NCBI GenBank assembly: GCA_030533445.1 | Contig: CM060069.1 | Span: forward strand, 29,265,337 to 29,329,336 | Direction: 5' to 3' | DNA from: Cyprinodon diabolis | Taxonomy: Eukaryota > Chordata > Actinopteri > Cyprinodontiformes > Cyprinodontidae | DNA length: 64,000 nt | Part shown: piece by piece, positions 1 through 13,210 of the stretch | How the letters are laid out: each line of letters starts with the position of its first letter | Position numbering within the stretch: the first letter of the stretch is position 1 | Translations under genes and position numbers: made by a program | The notes under the pieces: generated by a model | Told to the model about the DNA's origin: nothing | The model's input: the letters and a program-made list of their open reading frames with translations, nothing else | The model's database searches: none

Positions 1-2470
1 GATTTATTTCACAAAGGAACACAAAGATGGCTGCTCTGTATTGAAGAACATCCAAATGTTTCAACTTTCATTGTTTTTTTGATTTATTTAAAAAATGTCT
101 TTAAAAGTCTAATGCTTAAAAGGAGCTGGTAAATAGATGGTGAAACTCTAATCAAATCCAAAAGCCAAAAAGAGGTATTTCTGTTTGGTCACCTTGTGTG
201 CTTCAGTTTGTGTGAATGTGTTCTGGAAATTCTGTTTCAACACTGTGCAGTCAAAGCAAATGAATGGAAGATAGAAGAAGAAAAGTAGTAAAAGGAGGTA
301 AGCATCGTTGCTCCTTGGCATATAAATCCTGCAGAACTTTTGCTTTTGCTCTGCCCCTTCCTCAGCAGGTAGTGTTCAAGACTGTCTTCTAAGTGTATTA
401 GCAAAAACATGGATTTGAGGTGAAAAGTCAATTTTTTTTTAGGTTTAAGACTATGAATTCATCATCATCAATTTCATTTGAAAAGCACTTTAATCCGATT
501 CTAATCCCACTTTATTTATAAAGCACTTTAAAGTTTCTCGAAGGACCAAGGGGCAGTGAAACAACATAAAACCATTACAAGAAATAAAAACATAAAAGCA
601 TAAAAGACTTCTTGAATATTGTGAAAAAATCTGAAACATGAAATGACAGTTCAGCTGTTTGGGCAATTAGCAAATAGATGTAAGTTTAATATGTTAAAAC
701 AACTGGTTGGTGTAGTAGACTGAATCGTCCCTCCAGTTGAAGTTAAATGCTGTTAAATTTTGTTTGAAAAAGTGCAGGAACCCTAATAATTGGAATAATT
801 ATGTCTGACATTTCAAACCAGGAGAACTTGCAAATTTACATAAATATAGGTTTAACATCTACACTTTTATCTCCACTTCAAAGCTTAAAATGTCAATTTG
901 AACATAGTTTCATCTTAAAATCTAACAAGCAGGGACCTCTACTGGATGCCTGCTCTCATTGCATCTTTTTTATTATTATTTATCTTATTCACAGGCAAAA
1001 ATGGCTGTAGAATAACTATGAAACAGAGCAATTAAAAAACATCTAAGACATAATTAGAATTAAAAAATTAACTCCGCAAAGATTCAGACACATATTACCT
1101 ACATATTTATTGCTTATCCATCCACACACCGTCCTAAACCGCCTCTTTTCTTTTCCAGTCACGATGCTCCAATGAGCATTTCAGTTCAGCATTTCTTCCA
1201 ATATTATGTCCCAAAGGTGTCATGGCACACAGCACATAGATGTTGCCTACCTACTGATGGCTGTATTGCTTCTATTTATAAATACTCTATGCAGCAATAT
1301 CTTCATGTTGACACAGCAGTGTTAGAATTGGATGACACTTTACTGACTCTAAATGCCCACAAGATGGCAGAAGTCTGCTAAATTAAACCCCACAGCACAG
1401 AATCACACCCCTCCACACTGAGTTACACTGTCAGCACATTTTAAAACACTGTTGTTCTAATGTTCTCATACTACCTAACTGTACATACCCAAACAGATGA
1501 TACCTCTTTATTAAGCTGGTATGTTTGACACGTAATTCATCATTTCTGTCAGGCAGGTTTCTCTGCCAGGTTTGTCGCCTTCTGCCAGATAGTTGTGATG
1601 TCTCTTTATCTGAACTCTGAGTAAAGCTCCATACTGTCAGTGAAGTGTTAGAGCAGAAGGAGCAGAACAAATCACACAACACAGGCTTTTTCTTATGTGC
1701 TTAAAACCTTTTTTTTTAACATTCTACCTTCAACACAGATTCCTTGAGTATGTCAAATGCTTTTTCAGGCTGCAGGGAGATATTAAAAATCAAATAAATG
1801 ATTCAACTTTTTTTTTTTTTTACTCTTTTCAAATGTTTTCTCATAGATAAAATAACTTCTGAATTTCTTTTTAAAACAATAATTGAGTATCATTGGAAGC
1901 CACCCAGATAAGCATATATTGTTTAATCAGTTATACCTGATGAAGATGTATTAACATCCCTTAAAATAAATCTGAATAAAATCTTTTATAAAGGTTACAT
2001 CATTTCACATTTAAAGATATCTTTTTTCACTTTGCAAAGAAGACCATGCCAACCTTTCTGCTATCAGATTACGCATCAACAATGAGAGCTCTTTGAGCGC
2101 TCCTGTTTTCACAAATGTATATAGTTTGGGGTTCTGGGTTCTTTCTTCAACTCTTTTCTGTTTTCATCACAGGCTTATTTTTGTTTTAATTTTAAAAATT
2201 TTTGGAACAGTGTTGATTTGTGTCTGGTGGATGTTTCCTTTGAATTTGGCCATGTGTTTGGATAATTTTCCTGCTGAGGAAACCATGGAAAACCATTTCA
2301 TATTTTCAGGTTCAGCAAACTAAACTTAATTTGCACACCAAGCTCTAAAATGACAATGAAGATGGGAAATTTGTTTATCATTTTTGGTACGGGAAAGTTT
2401 AAGAGTCCTTTGAATTTCTAAAAACTTCTGAAATAATCAATAGCAAAGTCAAGTAAGTTGCTTATTTTTC
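1..2470. other. AT-rich non-coding 5' flank
   Basis: No coding exon can be supported. At about 505-600 there is a SINE-like stretch (tttatttataaagcactttaaa, followed by an A-rich end) of the kind found beside many fish genes. The remaining open frames are short and lack coding character. Confidence 0.5.
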
Positions 2471-2487
2471 CAAAGTTAAGGTTGGAT

Positions 2488-2625
2488 GGCTCTCAGGGGC
2501 AGAGCTAGATGGGAGGCCAGGGGTGGCCATGGCCACACTTAGCCAATCATTTGCCACCCCTGTGGCCACCCCTACCATTTTTTCCCCTCTAATACAGATG
2601 GTGGCTGCAGCAATACCCTAAAGTG
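2488..2625. repeat. GC-rich dispersed-repeat fragment (ggggtggcc / gccacccct)
   Basis: A GC-rich island in AT-rich DNA. It contains gaggccaggggtggccatgg and then gccacccctgtggccacccc, forming internal complementary segments. The same gccacccct word recurs at about 3072. It resembles a dispersed fish repeat, but the family was not identified. Confidence 0.35.
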
Positions 2626-3689
2626 AAATATTCAAAATATTTAAATTTTTTATATGTTAACAATAACTTCACAAACAAAAAAACTGGGGTTAATAACGCA
2701 CATCAATATAGTCTTGGAGTCTTTGGTTAAATCATAGATAAATAACTATTCTAATAAAAACGTATTAAATAATTAAATTTATGTAGATATTAGTGCTTGT
2801 AAATATCAATTTTATGCAGAGTGATTATTGATAAAAGTAGGTAAGTAATGATGATAGAAAAGATGTTTGCCCCAGAACTCAGACCTGAAAGATTTTTATC
2901 CAGTATATCTTTTGTCTAGAAAGCATGACTGTTTACATTTTTTTCATTAGCAAAAGGCTGTAGGAAAGTATGTTTAGTCTTTATTTAGAAAATATGGATG
3001 TTTCGCTCATTAATTTTCCTGTTGGAACAGAACAGATTGACCCTGAGGTTCTGGTGCCGATCCACTTTCAGCCACCCCTCAGTGTACATTGGTTATTGCC
3101 TGGTCACCGTTAGAAAAATGTTTTGGCCATGTCTCTGACGACTCTCAAGTTAAAACAATGTCAAACGTAAATGAAGTCTATGTTTAAATATTAATTTAAA
3201 AAAATTTAATTGAGTGACTCAATGTTGGTGATTAATTCTTCCCTCGAAGCAAAATAAATCTCTCTCATGCTGGAAAGTTTTTGTGTGTTAAGTTAACAGT
3301 GTATTGAATTGCGGTTCACAAGGGTTTCATCATACGCTAGAAATGAGTAATCAGCTTCTGGCGGTCTTGTAACACAAAACCTGCATAGTCAGAATAAGTA
3401 TGCTTGTGACAGAGGGTATGTGGAGGGTAGAATGTGCATGTGTGATGCCCATTTAAGGTCACATCCAAAACCTGCCGACCAGCCTCTGAATAGCTGGCAT
3501 ACCAGGCAACATGATAACCAAGGGCCCAACATGGACTCACTGTCAAGAAGGGAAACTGAAATAGTCAAGAGGCCACACACAGTTTAGGAGAACTTGTTAA
3601 ATGTGTAAACATCAATTTGAGACAGTGAGCAATGTCAAGCATCTTGTGAGTTTCATGAGACAAGACCCCCTGGAAAGTTTAATTTAACT
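2626..3689. other. non-coding, no gene seen
   Basis: AT-rich sequence with short open frames on both strands, for example around 3337-3580 on the minus strand. None has domain-like composition or splice support. Confidence 0.4.
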
Positions 3690-4110
3690 CCCTAGTAAAA
3701 AAGAAAAAAAAAATACTTTATTGTATTTCAAGTATATTCATATTTCAAATAGTATACTGAAAATGTACTTACACTAAGTGCACTTTTTGTAAATGTATAA
3801 AAAGTATGCTAACATCACACTTTAATGGTAACACTTTTAACACACTTTAAAATAATTACACTATGATACACTTTATAGAAATATATTATTAAAAAAGTAT
3901 ACTTTAAGTGAAATGTATGTATAATTTCTAAAGTGTACTTACTTGAAATATGTTTTTACACATATTTTTGATATATTTTAAAATTGTCACTGAAAGCATA
4001 TTTTAAAAGTAAACATTTTAATATCGACACTGTAATATTAGGTTTGAGTGTATTTTAAATAATATTTGAATCCAATTATGAAGTGAATTTATTTATGCTT
4101 GTACTTCAGG
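3690..4110. mobile_element. AT-rich MITE-like repeat with recurring agtatactt / aagtgtactt words
   Basis: The words tatactt, gtgcactt and gtgtactta recur on both strands through the segment. This is typical of a fish DNA-transposon family with aagtatacttt-type terminal and subterminal motifs. The ends and the target duplication are not clear. Confidence 0.4.
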
Positions 4111-6540
4111 AAATTCTTGTGAAAAATGTTCAATAATATAACTATAAAAATTCACTTAAACTCATTTATGCAATTTTGTGTTGTGTGTAAAGTAGAAGGA
4201 AAAAAAGTGGGAAGGTGACTCTGGTAGAAGATATCAATAGAGACAAGAAGCTAAACCGGTAGAAAAAGAGTAGAGCAGGAAGTCATGATAAACAGGCAGA
4301 TGGTCTTCAGCTTTGCATCTACCTTCCAATACCTGCAGATCAGCACTCTGCCAGCAGGTTAGAAATAGTATTATTTTACCTCATAAAAACAGTGCTGAGC
4401 TTTTTGTTTGGACAACTCTCTCCAGCCAGATCCCTCAGACTAAACAGCTTTCAGCAGGTCTCACTTTCAGTGGGGACTGGGGTCTTGCTGGAATTTACCC
4501 AAGGAAATAGATAACATGCCTCAAGCCTTTAGCCTATTTTATACTGCAATCTTTTGCCTTAACTAAAGCCCCATTTTAAAAGACTTGGGATGTTATAACA
4601 ACACAGCGTATAATGCTTGCATCAACAGAGCATGGACTCCAATCAAAATGTCATACTGCAACATTCTGAGGATAGAAATGGTAATAAGTGCTCATAAAAG
4701 CTCACTTTCTACACCTTCTCTGTAAACCTTGATAAAACTTAAAGTTAACTATTCAAACTATGGTTATTACACAAGACAAAGACCTACAGGCTTTTCAGTT
4801 CAGGTTTCTCTATTTTGTGCTGCTAGTTGATCTTTACTCACATTTTCTACTTTGGAACAGCTTAAATTGTTACTGAGTAGAGCCTTGTACACCAGATTGA
4901 GATATCACACAAATTTAGAAACAAAAGGTTCTTTATTTCTTACCGTCCTCCTATTATACAACTTAGATTATCCCTGTTTTTTTGTTTGTTTTTGCTGATG
5001 GTTTCCGCATAATCAGTCCAACTCCATCATAAATAAGGTGTCTGCACCTTCACAATTTGTTTGCAACATATTTTGACCCCCAGCAAATAAGATATGTGCA
5101 GCTTGGAGGTGTGGGTGCTTTATCCCTCCTGAGAGCTCTTTTTCAAGGAAGAATAGCACATGCTTCTGATGTCTATATTAAAAGTGGGCTTTTTTAACTT
5201 CTTACTGGGATCCATTTTCTTTTTGCAAGAAGGGTAAAAGTAAGCCCATGCCTGTAGCTGTCATTTTTAAAACGGTTTCAGTAAATAAGGCAGATGTGAC
5301 CTACGTATGAGGCAGAAGAGGTTAGTGCTGCCCGATAATCTATAATAACTATATTGTATAAAGGTCTTAACCTTCAGGAAACAACTGGATGAACTTGTGG
5401 TGGGACTTGTTTCTACTTCCCGAAACTCTGGTTTGTAAGTTTTTGTAAGTTTTTAACAAAAAATATAAAATGCTTCTGTGTGACTGTCTAACTATATTTC
5501 ATAATGAAATATGATTAAGTAGATATGATTAATATTTTACGGCAATCCCTCCCTTAACCTCTACATCGAGAGAAATCTGAGCCTATGACTTTGAATTGTC
5601 CTCCTTATTTGGTCTGGAGGGAGATGTCAATTAACCCATATACATACCATTGTGCATGGAAGGGGTTTGGCTCAATGAAGAGACAAACAAGGACAAAAGT
5701 ATTTCATTGCTCAACTATGTTCTACTTCTCAAAGAAGTAACAACACTAATAATACTAATGATAATTGTAATATTCTGCATTTAAGATGCTAGCGCAGAAA
5801 TAAGACCTGCAGTAAACACTACCTGTAAAGTCAGTCTCTAGCTTGAATACCATGCTAACTGGGAAAATGGAGACAGGGATGAAATGGGGGTCATTTTATA
5901 CTAAATGAAATCTAGGCAAAAGTATTCATCCTTGTATTACATCAACTTATGTTTCTATTAAAAGAAATATGATATATATAATATATACACATTTGCACGT
6001 GTGTATATAAGAGGAATGGCTTTAAGGTCCTTAAAAAGAGGAAGGGGGCAAAATGTATTGGTTAAGATCTCTGATTTGGTTACTGTAAAGGACAGGAGAG
6101 GAACTATGGTAAAATAATAACAGCTTACAGACTTTAGCTTTAAAAACTTAAATGAATTTGATAAAGCCCCTTTTATTCTTTACACTAAAAATAATGCAAG
6201 TTTTATTCAGTCACAAAAAGCACCAACAATTGGTGCCTAAGGGCATCATTATGCTTTTGTAACTCCTGTCATCATATTTATGAAACGTGGCATGGAAAAG
6301 GAAGGGCTGCTGGTAGCAACTCACAAAGGAGTTGTCACTTACTAGTAAAGAATAAAGTTAGATTTATTCTAGCTAACCGAGTGAACAACAGTTCTACTCT
6401 GTTACCATCAAAGATTTCTATCATCAGCTCATTTTTTTCTTTAATCGTATCTTTTTGTGTTTTATGTCTAAAAATGTATGTTAAAGCTAACACCCAGGCC
6501 ATAATCTTTATTTTTTTTTGTCCTCAATATTAAATCAGAC
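4111..6540. other. non-coding flank, no gene seen
   Basis: No exon is supported. A short stretch near 5920-5950 (ggcaaaagtattcatccttg) resembles a Tc1-type inverted-terminal relic. Otherwise this is unique-looking AT-rich sequence. Confidence 0.4.
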
Positions 6541-6547
6541 TGCTAAG

Positions 6548-6877
6548 TGGGGCAGTGGGTGGCACTACTGTCTTTCAGCAAGAAGGTTCTGGGTTCGATT
6601 CCCGGGCTGGGGTCTTTCTGCATGGAATTTGCATGTTCTCCCTGGGCATGCGTTGGTTCTCTCCAGGTACTCCAACATGACTGTTAGGTTAATTGGCTTC
6701 TCTAAATACTCGTTAGGTCTGAGTGTTTGTGCATGAATGGGTGTTTGTCTCTGTGTTACCCTGCAATGGACTGGTGACCTGTCCAGAGTGTACCCTGCCT
6801 CTTGCTCAAAGACAGCTGAAGATAGGCACCAGCACTCACATGACCCCACTTGGGATAAGTATGGAAAATGGATGAAT
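6548..6877 (+). mobile_element. tRNA-derived SINE, nearly complete
   Basis: The head has a good Pol III B box (gggttcgattccc at about 6591) after caagaaggttctg. The body reads tttgcatgttctccctg, ctgttaggttaattgg (6681-6696), ggtgacctgtccagagtgta and ends gataagtatggaaaatgga. This SINE layout is common in teleosts. The A-box end is degraded. Fragments of the same family occur at 9395-9625 (-), 16300-16395 (-), 35490-35570 (+) and 41960-42090 (+). Confidence 0.8.
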
Positions 6878-8115
6878 TAGTGCTTACTTTCACATGTTTT
6901 TGACAAAGAACGCTGCCTCTTTTGGGAAATCTGGGGACACGTCTTGGGCTACGGCCTCTTCCTTCACACCTGTCCTTTAGGTGTGCTGAGATTTTCTACA
7001 TACATTTGCTTGAGGACATAAATAATAGATATTAATTAGATAATGATTTTTGACATTTGTAACATATATAAGTTTAAATACATTTATTCACACTAGATAG
7101 AAATACATTTTATAAGACCAGAGGGTATGTCCAAAAAAATTTAAAATTAAAGGCTTTCATTTGTTAAATTTGGAGACAGATTTATGTTTATGTATATTTC
7201 AGTCATTTTTTTTCCTTCTCCAGTCAGTAACAGACTTCTTTCACTATGAATAGTGAAGTCCCAGGGTTAGGCATCTCAAACAGTGTCTATTGCTTTTCTC
7301 TGGGCATGAAACACTTAGCACATAAAAAAATATTTTGTTATTTAGACCTTCCTGTTGCCATGGCATTTATACAGTTCTTGCACATAACTGAACAAATTAA
7401 TGCAGCACCTTATCTGGAAATGGTGCCAAGAGTAAATCAAACATTTTAAAGCCATTATTTTTCTTTCTGCTATCTTTGCAAATTTGGTACTGAAATCACA
7501 TCAACCTTACTGGTGTTTACCCATATCGTGTAAAGGCAGAATAACAGTACGGTATGTTGACTTATGAACTTGACAATGGAATTATGAAAATTGTTTTTAA
7601 AATGTTTTGCTCATAATTCTGGTAATGGAAAGAGATCAATTTTTTTGGTAACCCTAACTTACCTAAAAATTAATTGTACCACTATGAGGAAATAAACTGC
7701 CATTTAACCTCAAAAGTGGATGTTGGTGTATCTTTTCAGTGAACCCAGCAGTATCTACGTCATACTGCTTTTTGATTTGAAGACCACCTTTTGGGTTTCA
7801 TCATTTTCATTTTCCCATTAAAAGACCATTTATCCTCACTTGCTCTTTAAAAAAAACTCTCCTTCCTCTCAGAGGGGAAAGGTTGTTCTGGAGTAGGCAG
7901 GTTGGTTACTCCTTTTATTATGAAGCAACTCCCTAAAGCCTGCCTTTCCTTGTGGATCTCTGCTGCATTTTGGACATTTTCTGATTCTTTCCACCCTTTC
8001 CTATTCCCTTTGTTTTTTTATGCATTTCCTTTTTCCTCTGACTTTTTCTATATTTTTTCCCAGCTAATGTTATATATTTTTTATTTCATGTTTCTTTTTC
8101 TCTCGTTCCCTCTCT
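6878..8115. other. non-coding flank, no gene seen
   Basis: AT-rich DNA turning T/C-rich from about 7860 on, upstream of the candidate first exon. Short open frames (such as 7246-7449) lack supporting features. Confidence 0.4.
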
Positions 8116-8152
8116 CTCTCACTCACACACACATGTGCACACACACACACTA
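8109..8152. repeat. CT / CA microsatellite
   Basis: A tctctctc run followed by interrupted (AC)n with acatgtgc in the middle, just 5' of the candidate first exon. Confidence 0.85.
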
Positions 8153-8159
8153 ACATGCT

Positions 8160-8469
8160 CTTGGCCATTCCTCCCTTCTAGTGGAGAGGGGCGATGCAGG
8201 CGCAGCAGCAGCTGCTCTGTCATATCCATAACTACAGCACACCGAAAAGGCAGGAGGAAAGAAGAGGAAGGAGGAGGAGATAAGGAGGTGGAAAGGGAGG
8301 AGAAGGAGAGGAGGAAAGAAGGCAGAGAAAGACACGACTCTGTCAAAAGGACACCAGGGGACAGAAGTGCAAGAGGAGGACAAGAAGAAATGGAAGGCGG
8401 CAGAGGGAGGCGGGTTGCTGCAGACATGTCAGACGCACCTTTGCAAAGGAACGGCAGTGCCAAAGCCCC
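8160..8469 (+). promoter_or_regulatory. palm2: candidate 5' UTR / alternative first exon of palm2 with donor GTGAGT
   Basis: A purine-rich GGAGGA/AGGAAG stretch at 8240-8420 ends in an ATG at 8426 with G at -3. The 44-nt reading MSDAPLQRNGSAKA plus CC stops at a strong GTGAGT donor (8470). Splicing to 18030 gives CC+G (Pro) and then reads into the ATG at 18031 in frame. This would add 15 residues, MSDAPLQRNGSAKAP, to palm2. Without splicing the frame ends at the TGA formed by the donor itself. The exon is inferred from phase, donor strength and position. No transcript evidence is available. Confidence 0.45.
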
Positions 8470-9394
8470 GTGAGTAGATGTTCTTATTTATCTTTACATC
8501 TCTGTCTGCTCCCTGCCATCACTCCTCTCCCTGCCTGCATCCCTCCATCTGACAGGCTGGGTTGTCATGGGAACGGGAGCTCCGTCATGGTGAGGCTGCA
8601 GCTCAGTCATGACTGGAGCAGGGACACGCGGTACACCCTGTACACTCCTCCCTCTCCTCACTGCATCCCTTGATTTTCTTCTATCCCCCCCCCTAACCCC
8701 CCAACACGCACACCTCTCTGCTCACAGACCATATCAGGCCACACTCTGGATTTATTATTTCTTCATGCATTGCTCGCTCTCTCCATAGTGGGACCTGCTT
8801 ATTTATTCATTTGGTTCTTTTCTTGTGCACATGTGTGCATACAGCTATACTGCAGGTGCTGGACATGGTATGCTTTAGCATGGCCAATGGGGAGACTGCA
8901 GAGTGGTTCCTTCGTTTCTGTGTCAGCACAGTCCGCCATGCTGCATTTCACCTTTTCCCTCCTTTCCAATCGGATTTGACAATATAATATAATGTAATAT
9001 ACTATATTATTGTATAATATAACATATGTATATATATTCCTTTAGGTCCAAAAAAAGCAACTTATCAAACTTTTATTACAGCATTTTACACCTTCCAGGA
9101 ATTTAAAACAAACAAATTACTCATAATTTATGTATCTCTAAAACAAAAAAAGAACAGCTTTCTGTTAAAACAATTTAAATATCTATCTTTTTGCATAATA
9201 GGGGACTTCATGTGAAAAAAGTTCTTATAATGGACAAAGTGTGAATTTGTTTTTAAATTTAAACAGTAAGTTCCTCTGGTCAAGCTACAATTTATGAGCT
9301 TTAAATGAAAAAGGTGTCTGAAACATTGTTTAGAAAAAAAAAAAGAAAGAGCAGGGGTTTCATTAAAAAAAGGAATGCCCATCTTCTCCCACTA
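8470..9394. other. putative intron sequence, AT palindromic stretch near 8990-9035
   Basis: CT-rich just after the donor. At 8983-9035 there is a run of tataatata words that is largely self-complementary. No coding features are seen. Confidence 0.4.
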
Positions 9395-9625
9395 CTCTAT
9401 AGGCTAAACGTGGGGAACACCCTTGACAGGTTTCTGGTCTGTTTCAGGACAACACAGAGGGACACAACCACACACACACACTTTAAGACAATTTAGAGAT
9501 GCATATAGTATTAACCTAACAAGGATGCAATTGCACAGGGAAATACACAAACCCTATGCAGTAAGACCCAAGGCCAGAAATCGAATGCTGCACCAGCATG
9601 CAGCCCCCACAAAAAATCTATTATG
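9395..9625 (-). mobile_element. tRNA-derived SINE, diverged, minus strand
   Basis: Read on the minus strand it has the same order as the SINE at 6548-6877: head with ttcgatttctggcc, the tgcatag segment, ttaggttaatac, a tctaaattgtctta block and ggacaaccctt-like tail pieces. It is more diverged, and a CA run marks its middle. Confidence 0.65.
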
Positions 9626-9744
9626 GGTAATTCATAAAACATACAAAAGCTGCCTCCACTCTCCTCCAATACTTAATCTTCCCCAAATATTTGTTATTTT
9701 TCTTAAATATGATTAAATTCATAAACCCCCTGGAGTGAAACATA

Positions 9745-9850
9745 CGATGTCTTGCTACAGGCAACTGTGGGTCAACAGGGAATTGTCTCACAATGAGAAA
9801 GTTGCAGGTTTAATTCCAGCTCTCTCCCCTTTTAATCTCCCTCTGGGGAA
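9745..9850 (+). mobile_element. SINE head fragment of a second tRNA-derived family
   Basis: gggaattgtctcacaatgag, then gttgcaggtttaattccag, resembles a tRNA-type B box region of a fish SINE. No clear tail is seen. Confidence 0.4.
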
Positions 9851-12385
9851 TGCATTTCAGCCCTTTTATTCATCCATCTTTAATTTGGTTTATGAACATA
9901 TATGTGGGACTTTTTCAATATGGTTCTAGTGTAAAGTGTATTCTAGTGTTTTCAATATGAGAAAATATTAATCTATTTCAGAAAAAAATTGCAGATGAAC
10001 TGAGAAATAAAACATTTAATGCAACAACAGGTTTGTACCAAAATATAATAAGACTAAAATAATGGGAAGGATTTAGATTCTAAGATACTGACTTTGAGTG
10101 GGTCCTTCTTCCAAATAATTATTCCATTGTAGCAGTATGCTCAAAAATGTTGTGGTGAACTTTCAACCCAGTCTCAAATGTTTCCCAGTGGATGGTGAGT
10201 TCAGGGGGATGTGCAGTAATAACTTTGTGCCACACATACCTGTAGTCTATTTGCTAATCAGGAGATTGTTTAGGGCTGTTGGTGATAGTGGACTGTATTT
10301 AGGGGTATCAGATTAAAGTAGAAAAACACAAATGCATGGCAAAAATATGCATGTGTTTTTGCCTCTGTATAATTTTAATAGTTTTCTGTCACAAATCTCT
10401 TGAAAATAATTACATTCTATGGTTGTAAAGTGGCAAAGTGCAGAACTTTAATGCATATTGATATTTCTGCAAATTGCTGAATGAGTCAGTATATACATGT
10501 ACAGGCAGAACAAGAGTTTGAGTTAATTCTTTGGAAGATAAATGCAAACCGTCAAGGATGGGAAAACAGTAACTATGTTATGTCAAAGTTTAATCATTAA
10601 TACAAAGAGCAGGTCATTGCTACTATGTTTGCACAACAAGAGACAAACCCAGAGAAAAAAGGGAAAGCTTTAGAAATCAATCAGCAGCTGACCTCATCTG
10701 CTGTTCATCCTCCAGATAAAGAAAAAAAAACACTCCTCCAGTTGTCAATATGTTTCCCACTCATACAGGCTGAGCCGCCCGCCACCAGCTTGTGAATTGG
10801 CTTGAAGTAAAGTAATGATAGCAGTACTGTTTTAAGACAAAGAGAGTGGGAGTTTAATGTTCAAAGCTGAGAGACTGTACTGTTCTGTATTCTGATGCAA
10901 ACGTTGAGCTGCCCTGGAGTAACCAGATTAATACCAAACTGTATGTGAGCAAATGCAAATGTACAAAGAAGTCAAGCTGAGCTGCACAGAAACTTAACCT
11001 TCCTTAAAAGAGATAATTGAACGCCTCAACAAACTCTTGTTTGATTAGATATGAGTTTAACATTTGAAATGAGAGCATAGAAAGATCGGATGGCGGGGAA
11101 GATGTTTTAAATCAGACATGATGTATCAGTAAAAATATTTTTTAAGCCTTTAAATGTTTTGTTTGTGTTTCTAAAATATTCATTAATTATTATTGCTAGG
11201 AAAATGAGGTATTTCCTCATTTTTTTTTTTACAATAAAAACATGAAGAAGACACAAAGATCTATGTGAATAGGAAAATAAAGATTCCTGAAATTGTGTTG
11301 CTGAAGATAAAAAAAAATGCACCTTTAGTATACTTCATAATATTGTTTCAGAGATGTTATGTTAGGACTTAAATTTATATGGAAATTCTAGATGTTTCTT
11401 TGTCTTTTTTTCCAGATATCTTGAAGTGAGGATTGAGCGTTTTTGAAACATCAAATATTCTGTAAAGAGCTTATGAAGAAAAAATAACTTCCCTCCAATA
11501 GATAATTCAGTGACTTTAAAGATTTCAGTCTAAAGAAACAGATTAGTTCTGACAGTCATTCTTAGGGTAAGCTATAGTAAAATCTGTTAAAAAAACATTT
11601 CTGCCTTTTTAAAACAGCTATGATTGAAAAAATGTAACATTTTTTAAAGCTTTATAATCCCTGAAATTTTGCTTTTGAAGGGTAGCACTCTTACTCATAC
11701 TCAAAAAAATGTTAATCTACAGTCATTTTTACTATTTAAAGGCTGCACTTTTAAAAAGATGAAATTGTCCAGTGAGCTGTTTCCTAACAAAATTTCTCTT
11801 TGTTTTACACTTTGTGTAAACAAAATTACAAATAAAATCTGTCTATCTATCTATACCTTATAGAAAACATATACTTTTGCATTGCAAAAGTAATGCAGCT
11901 GCAGCCTCCAATTCAAAGATAGAAATGCAACAATCAGAATGTTCTTTATTGTGTGTGACAGTTTCCTTTTAAATAGATTCTCACATCTCTTTTTCATTTG
12001 ATTTAATTTTGAAAGCATTTCACTACCACTAGTCGTTCTAACTTAGTCACCAGACCAGATCTTCTTTAGGTGAATATCTTCCACACTACTTAAAACTTGC
12101 TTTTAGAACCTGATCTCACGATTAACAAGGTAATCTATGCAGATTAGATTTGTTTGTTGTTTAGAGACCAAGCTGATGATATTCTACCTCGTTTTTGTAC
12201 TTATTTTGATTTTTTTATATATCATTTAAGTTAGAGCTGTAGTGATTTTTTTTTTCACTTCTATCATTTATATGATAAGTGAATCAGATGATGACTTAAA
12301 TTCACCTGATAAACTGCTGCTACTCCATGGAGGGACATAGTAGGCCAAGTAGGAAAGTAGTAAATATATTAATTCTTTGTCATAT
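9851..12385. other. non-coding, mostly unique-looking sequence
   Basis: No exon or clear repeat is seen. The stretch at about 10480-11000 is less AT-rich than its surroundings and could hold conserved regulatory elements, but this cannot be judged without alignments. Confidence 0.3.
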
Positions 12386-12390
12386 TGTTT

Positions 12391-13210
12391 AGGGGAGTGG
12401 TGGCCTAGCGGTTGGGGCATTGTGCTTGGGCACACTGCCCCAAACTGCTCTCCGGGCATCGCACAATGGCAGCCCACTGCTCCCCAAAGGGATGGATTAA
12501 ATGCAGAGATGGGAAGTAACGAAGTACAAATACTTCGTTACTGTACTCAAGTAGATTTTTCTGATATTTTTACTTTACTTTACTACTTATTTTTATGGCG
12601 ACTTTTTACTTCTACTCCTTACATTTTTACACAAATATCTGTACTTTCTACTCCTTACATTTTAAAAAATTGGCTCGTTACTTTAGTTTTGAATCATTTC
12701 AATGGAGTTACCATTATTATTTTTCACGTCATCAATACCAAATTCAATCTAATTGGATGGGAATCTACGTTGCATTTGACGCACCACTACAAGATGAATC
12801 GACAGATTCGGCGGTATTCATTCGCGGCAAATCATTGCAGCTTGGTGGCGGTGGCGTTAGCATAGTAGTATGGACGACGAGATGATTGAAAATGAACACA
12901 ATGGAGATCTAGTCCTATTGGCAGACATCCATTTAAAATAGGCAATGGCATGAAAAAAGTGGTTTCTACTTTTACTTTTATACTTTAAGTACATTTACAA
13001 GCCTGTACTTTGTTACTTTTACTTAAGTAAAGAAGTTTAATCAGTACTTCCACTTTTACCAGAGTATTTCTTAACACAAGTATCTGTACTTTTACTCAAG
13101 TACGGAAAGTGAGTACTTTTGCCATCTCTGATTAAATGTAGAGAGTTAATTTCTTTGCTTTGTACTTGTGACAATGTAATGACAATAAAGTTGAATTCTA
13201 TTCTACTCTA
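12391..13210 (+). mobile_element. tRNA-related SINE split by a hAT MITE
   Basis: Left part 12391-12495 has an A-box match (tggcctagcgg) and the cccactgctccccaaaggga block of a common fish SINE. Right part 13139-13210 continues with the tail tgacaataaagttgaattct and an imperfect (attct)n end. The B-box region is missing. The two halves join at the target duplication of the inserted element at 12504-13130. Confidence 0.7.
12504..13130. mobile_element. non-autonomous hAT transposon (MITE), 627 bp, with 8-bp TSD
   Basis: Flanked by perfect attaaatg duplications at 12496-12503 and 13131-13138. The ends are cagagatggg... and ...gccatctctg, inverted repeats of about 12 bp. Subterminal regions are packed with repeated gtactttac/tacttttac words in both directions, typical of hAT transposase-binding regions. 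There is no transposase. The open frames inside have no recognisable protein. Confidence 0.9.

Noticed and set aside
8119..8463. Open frames on both strands over the purine-rich stretch
   Set aside because: Low-complexity GGA/AGG sequence gives long Ser/Pro or Lys/Glu frames by chance. Only the small ATG-donor frame at 8426 has splice support.
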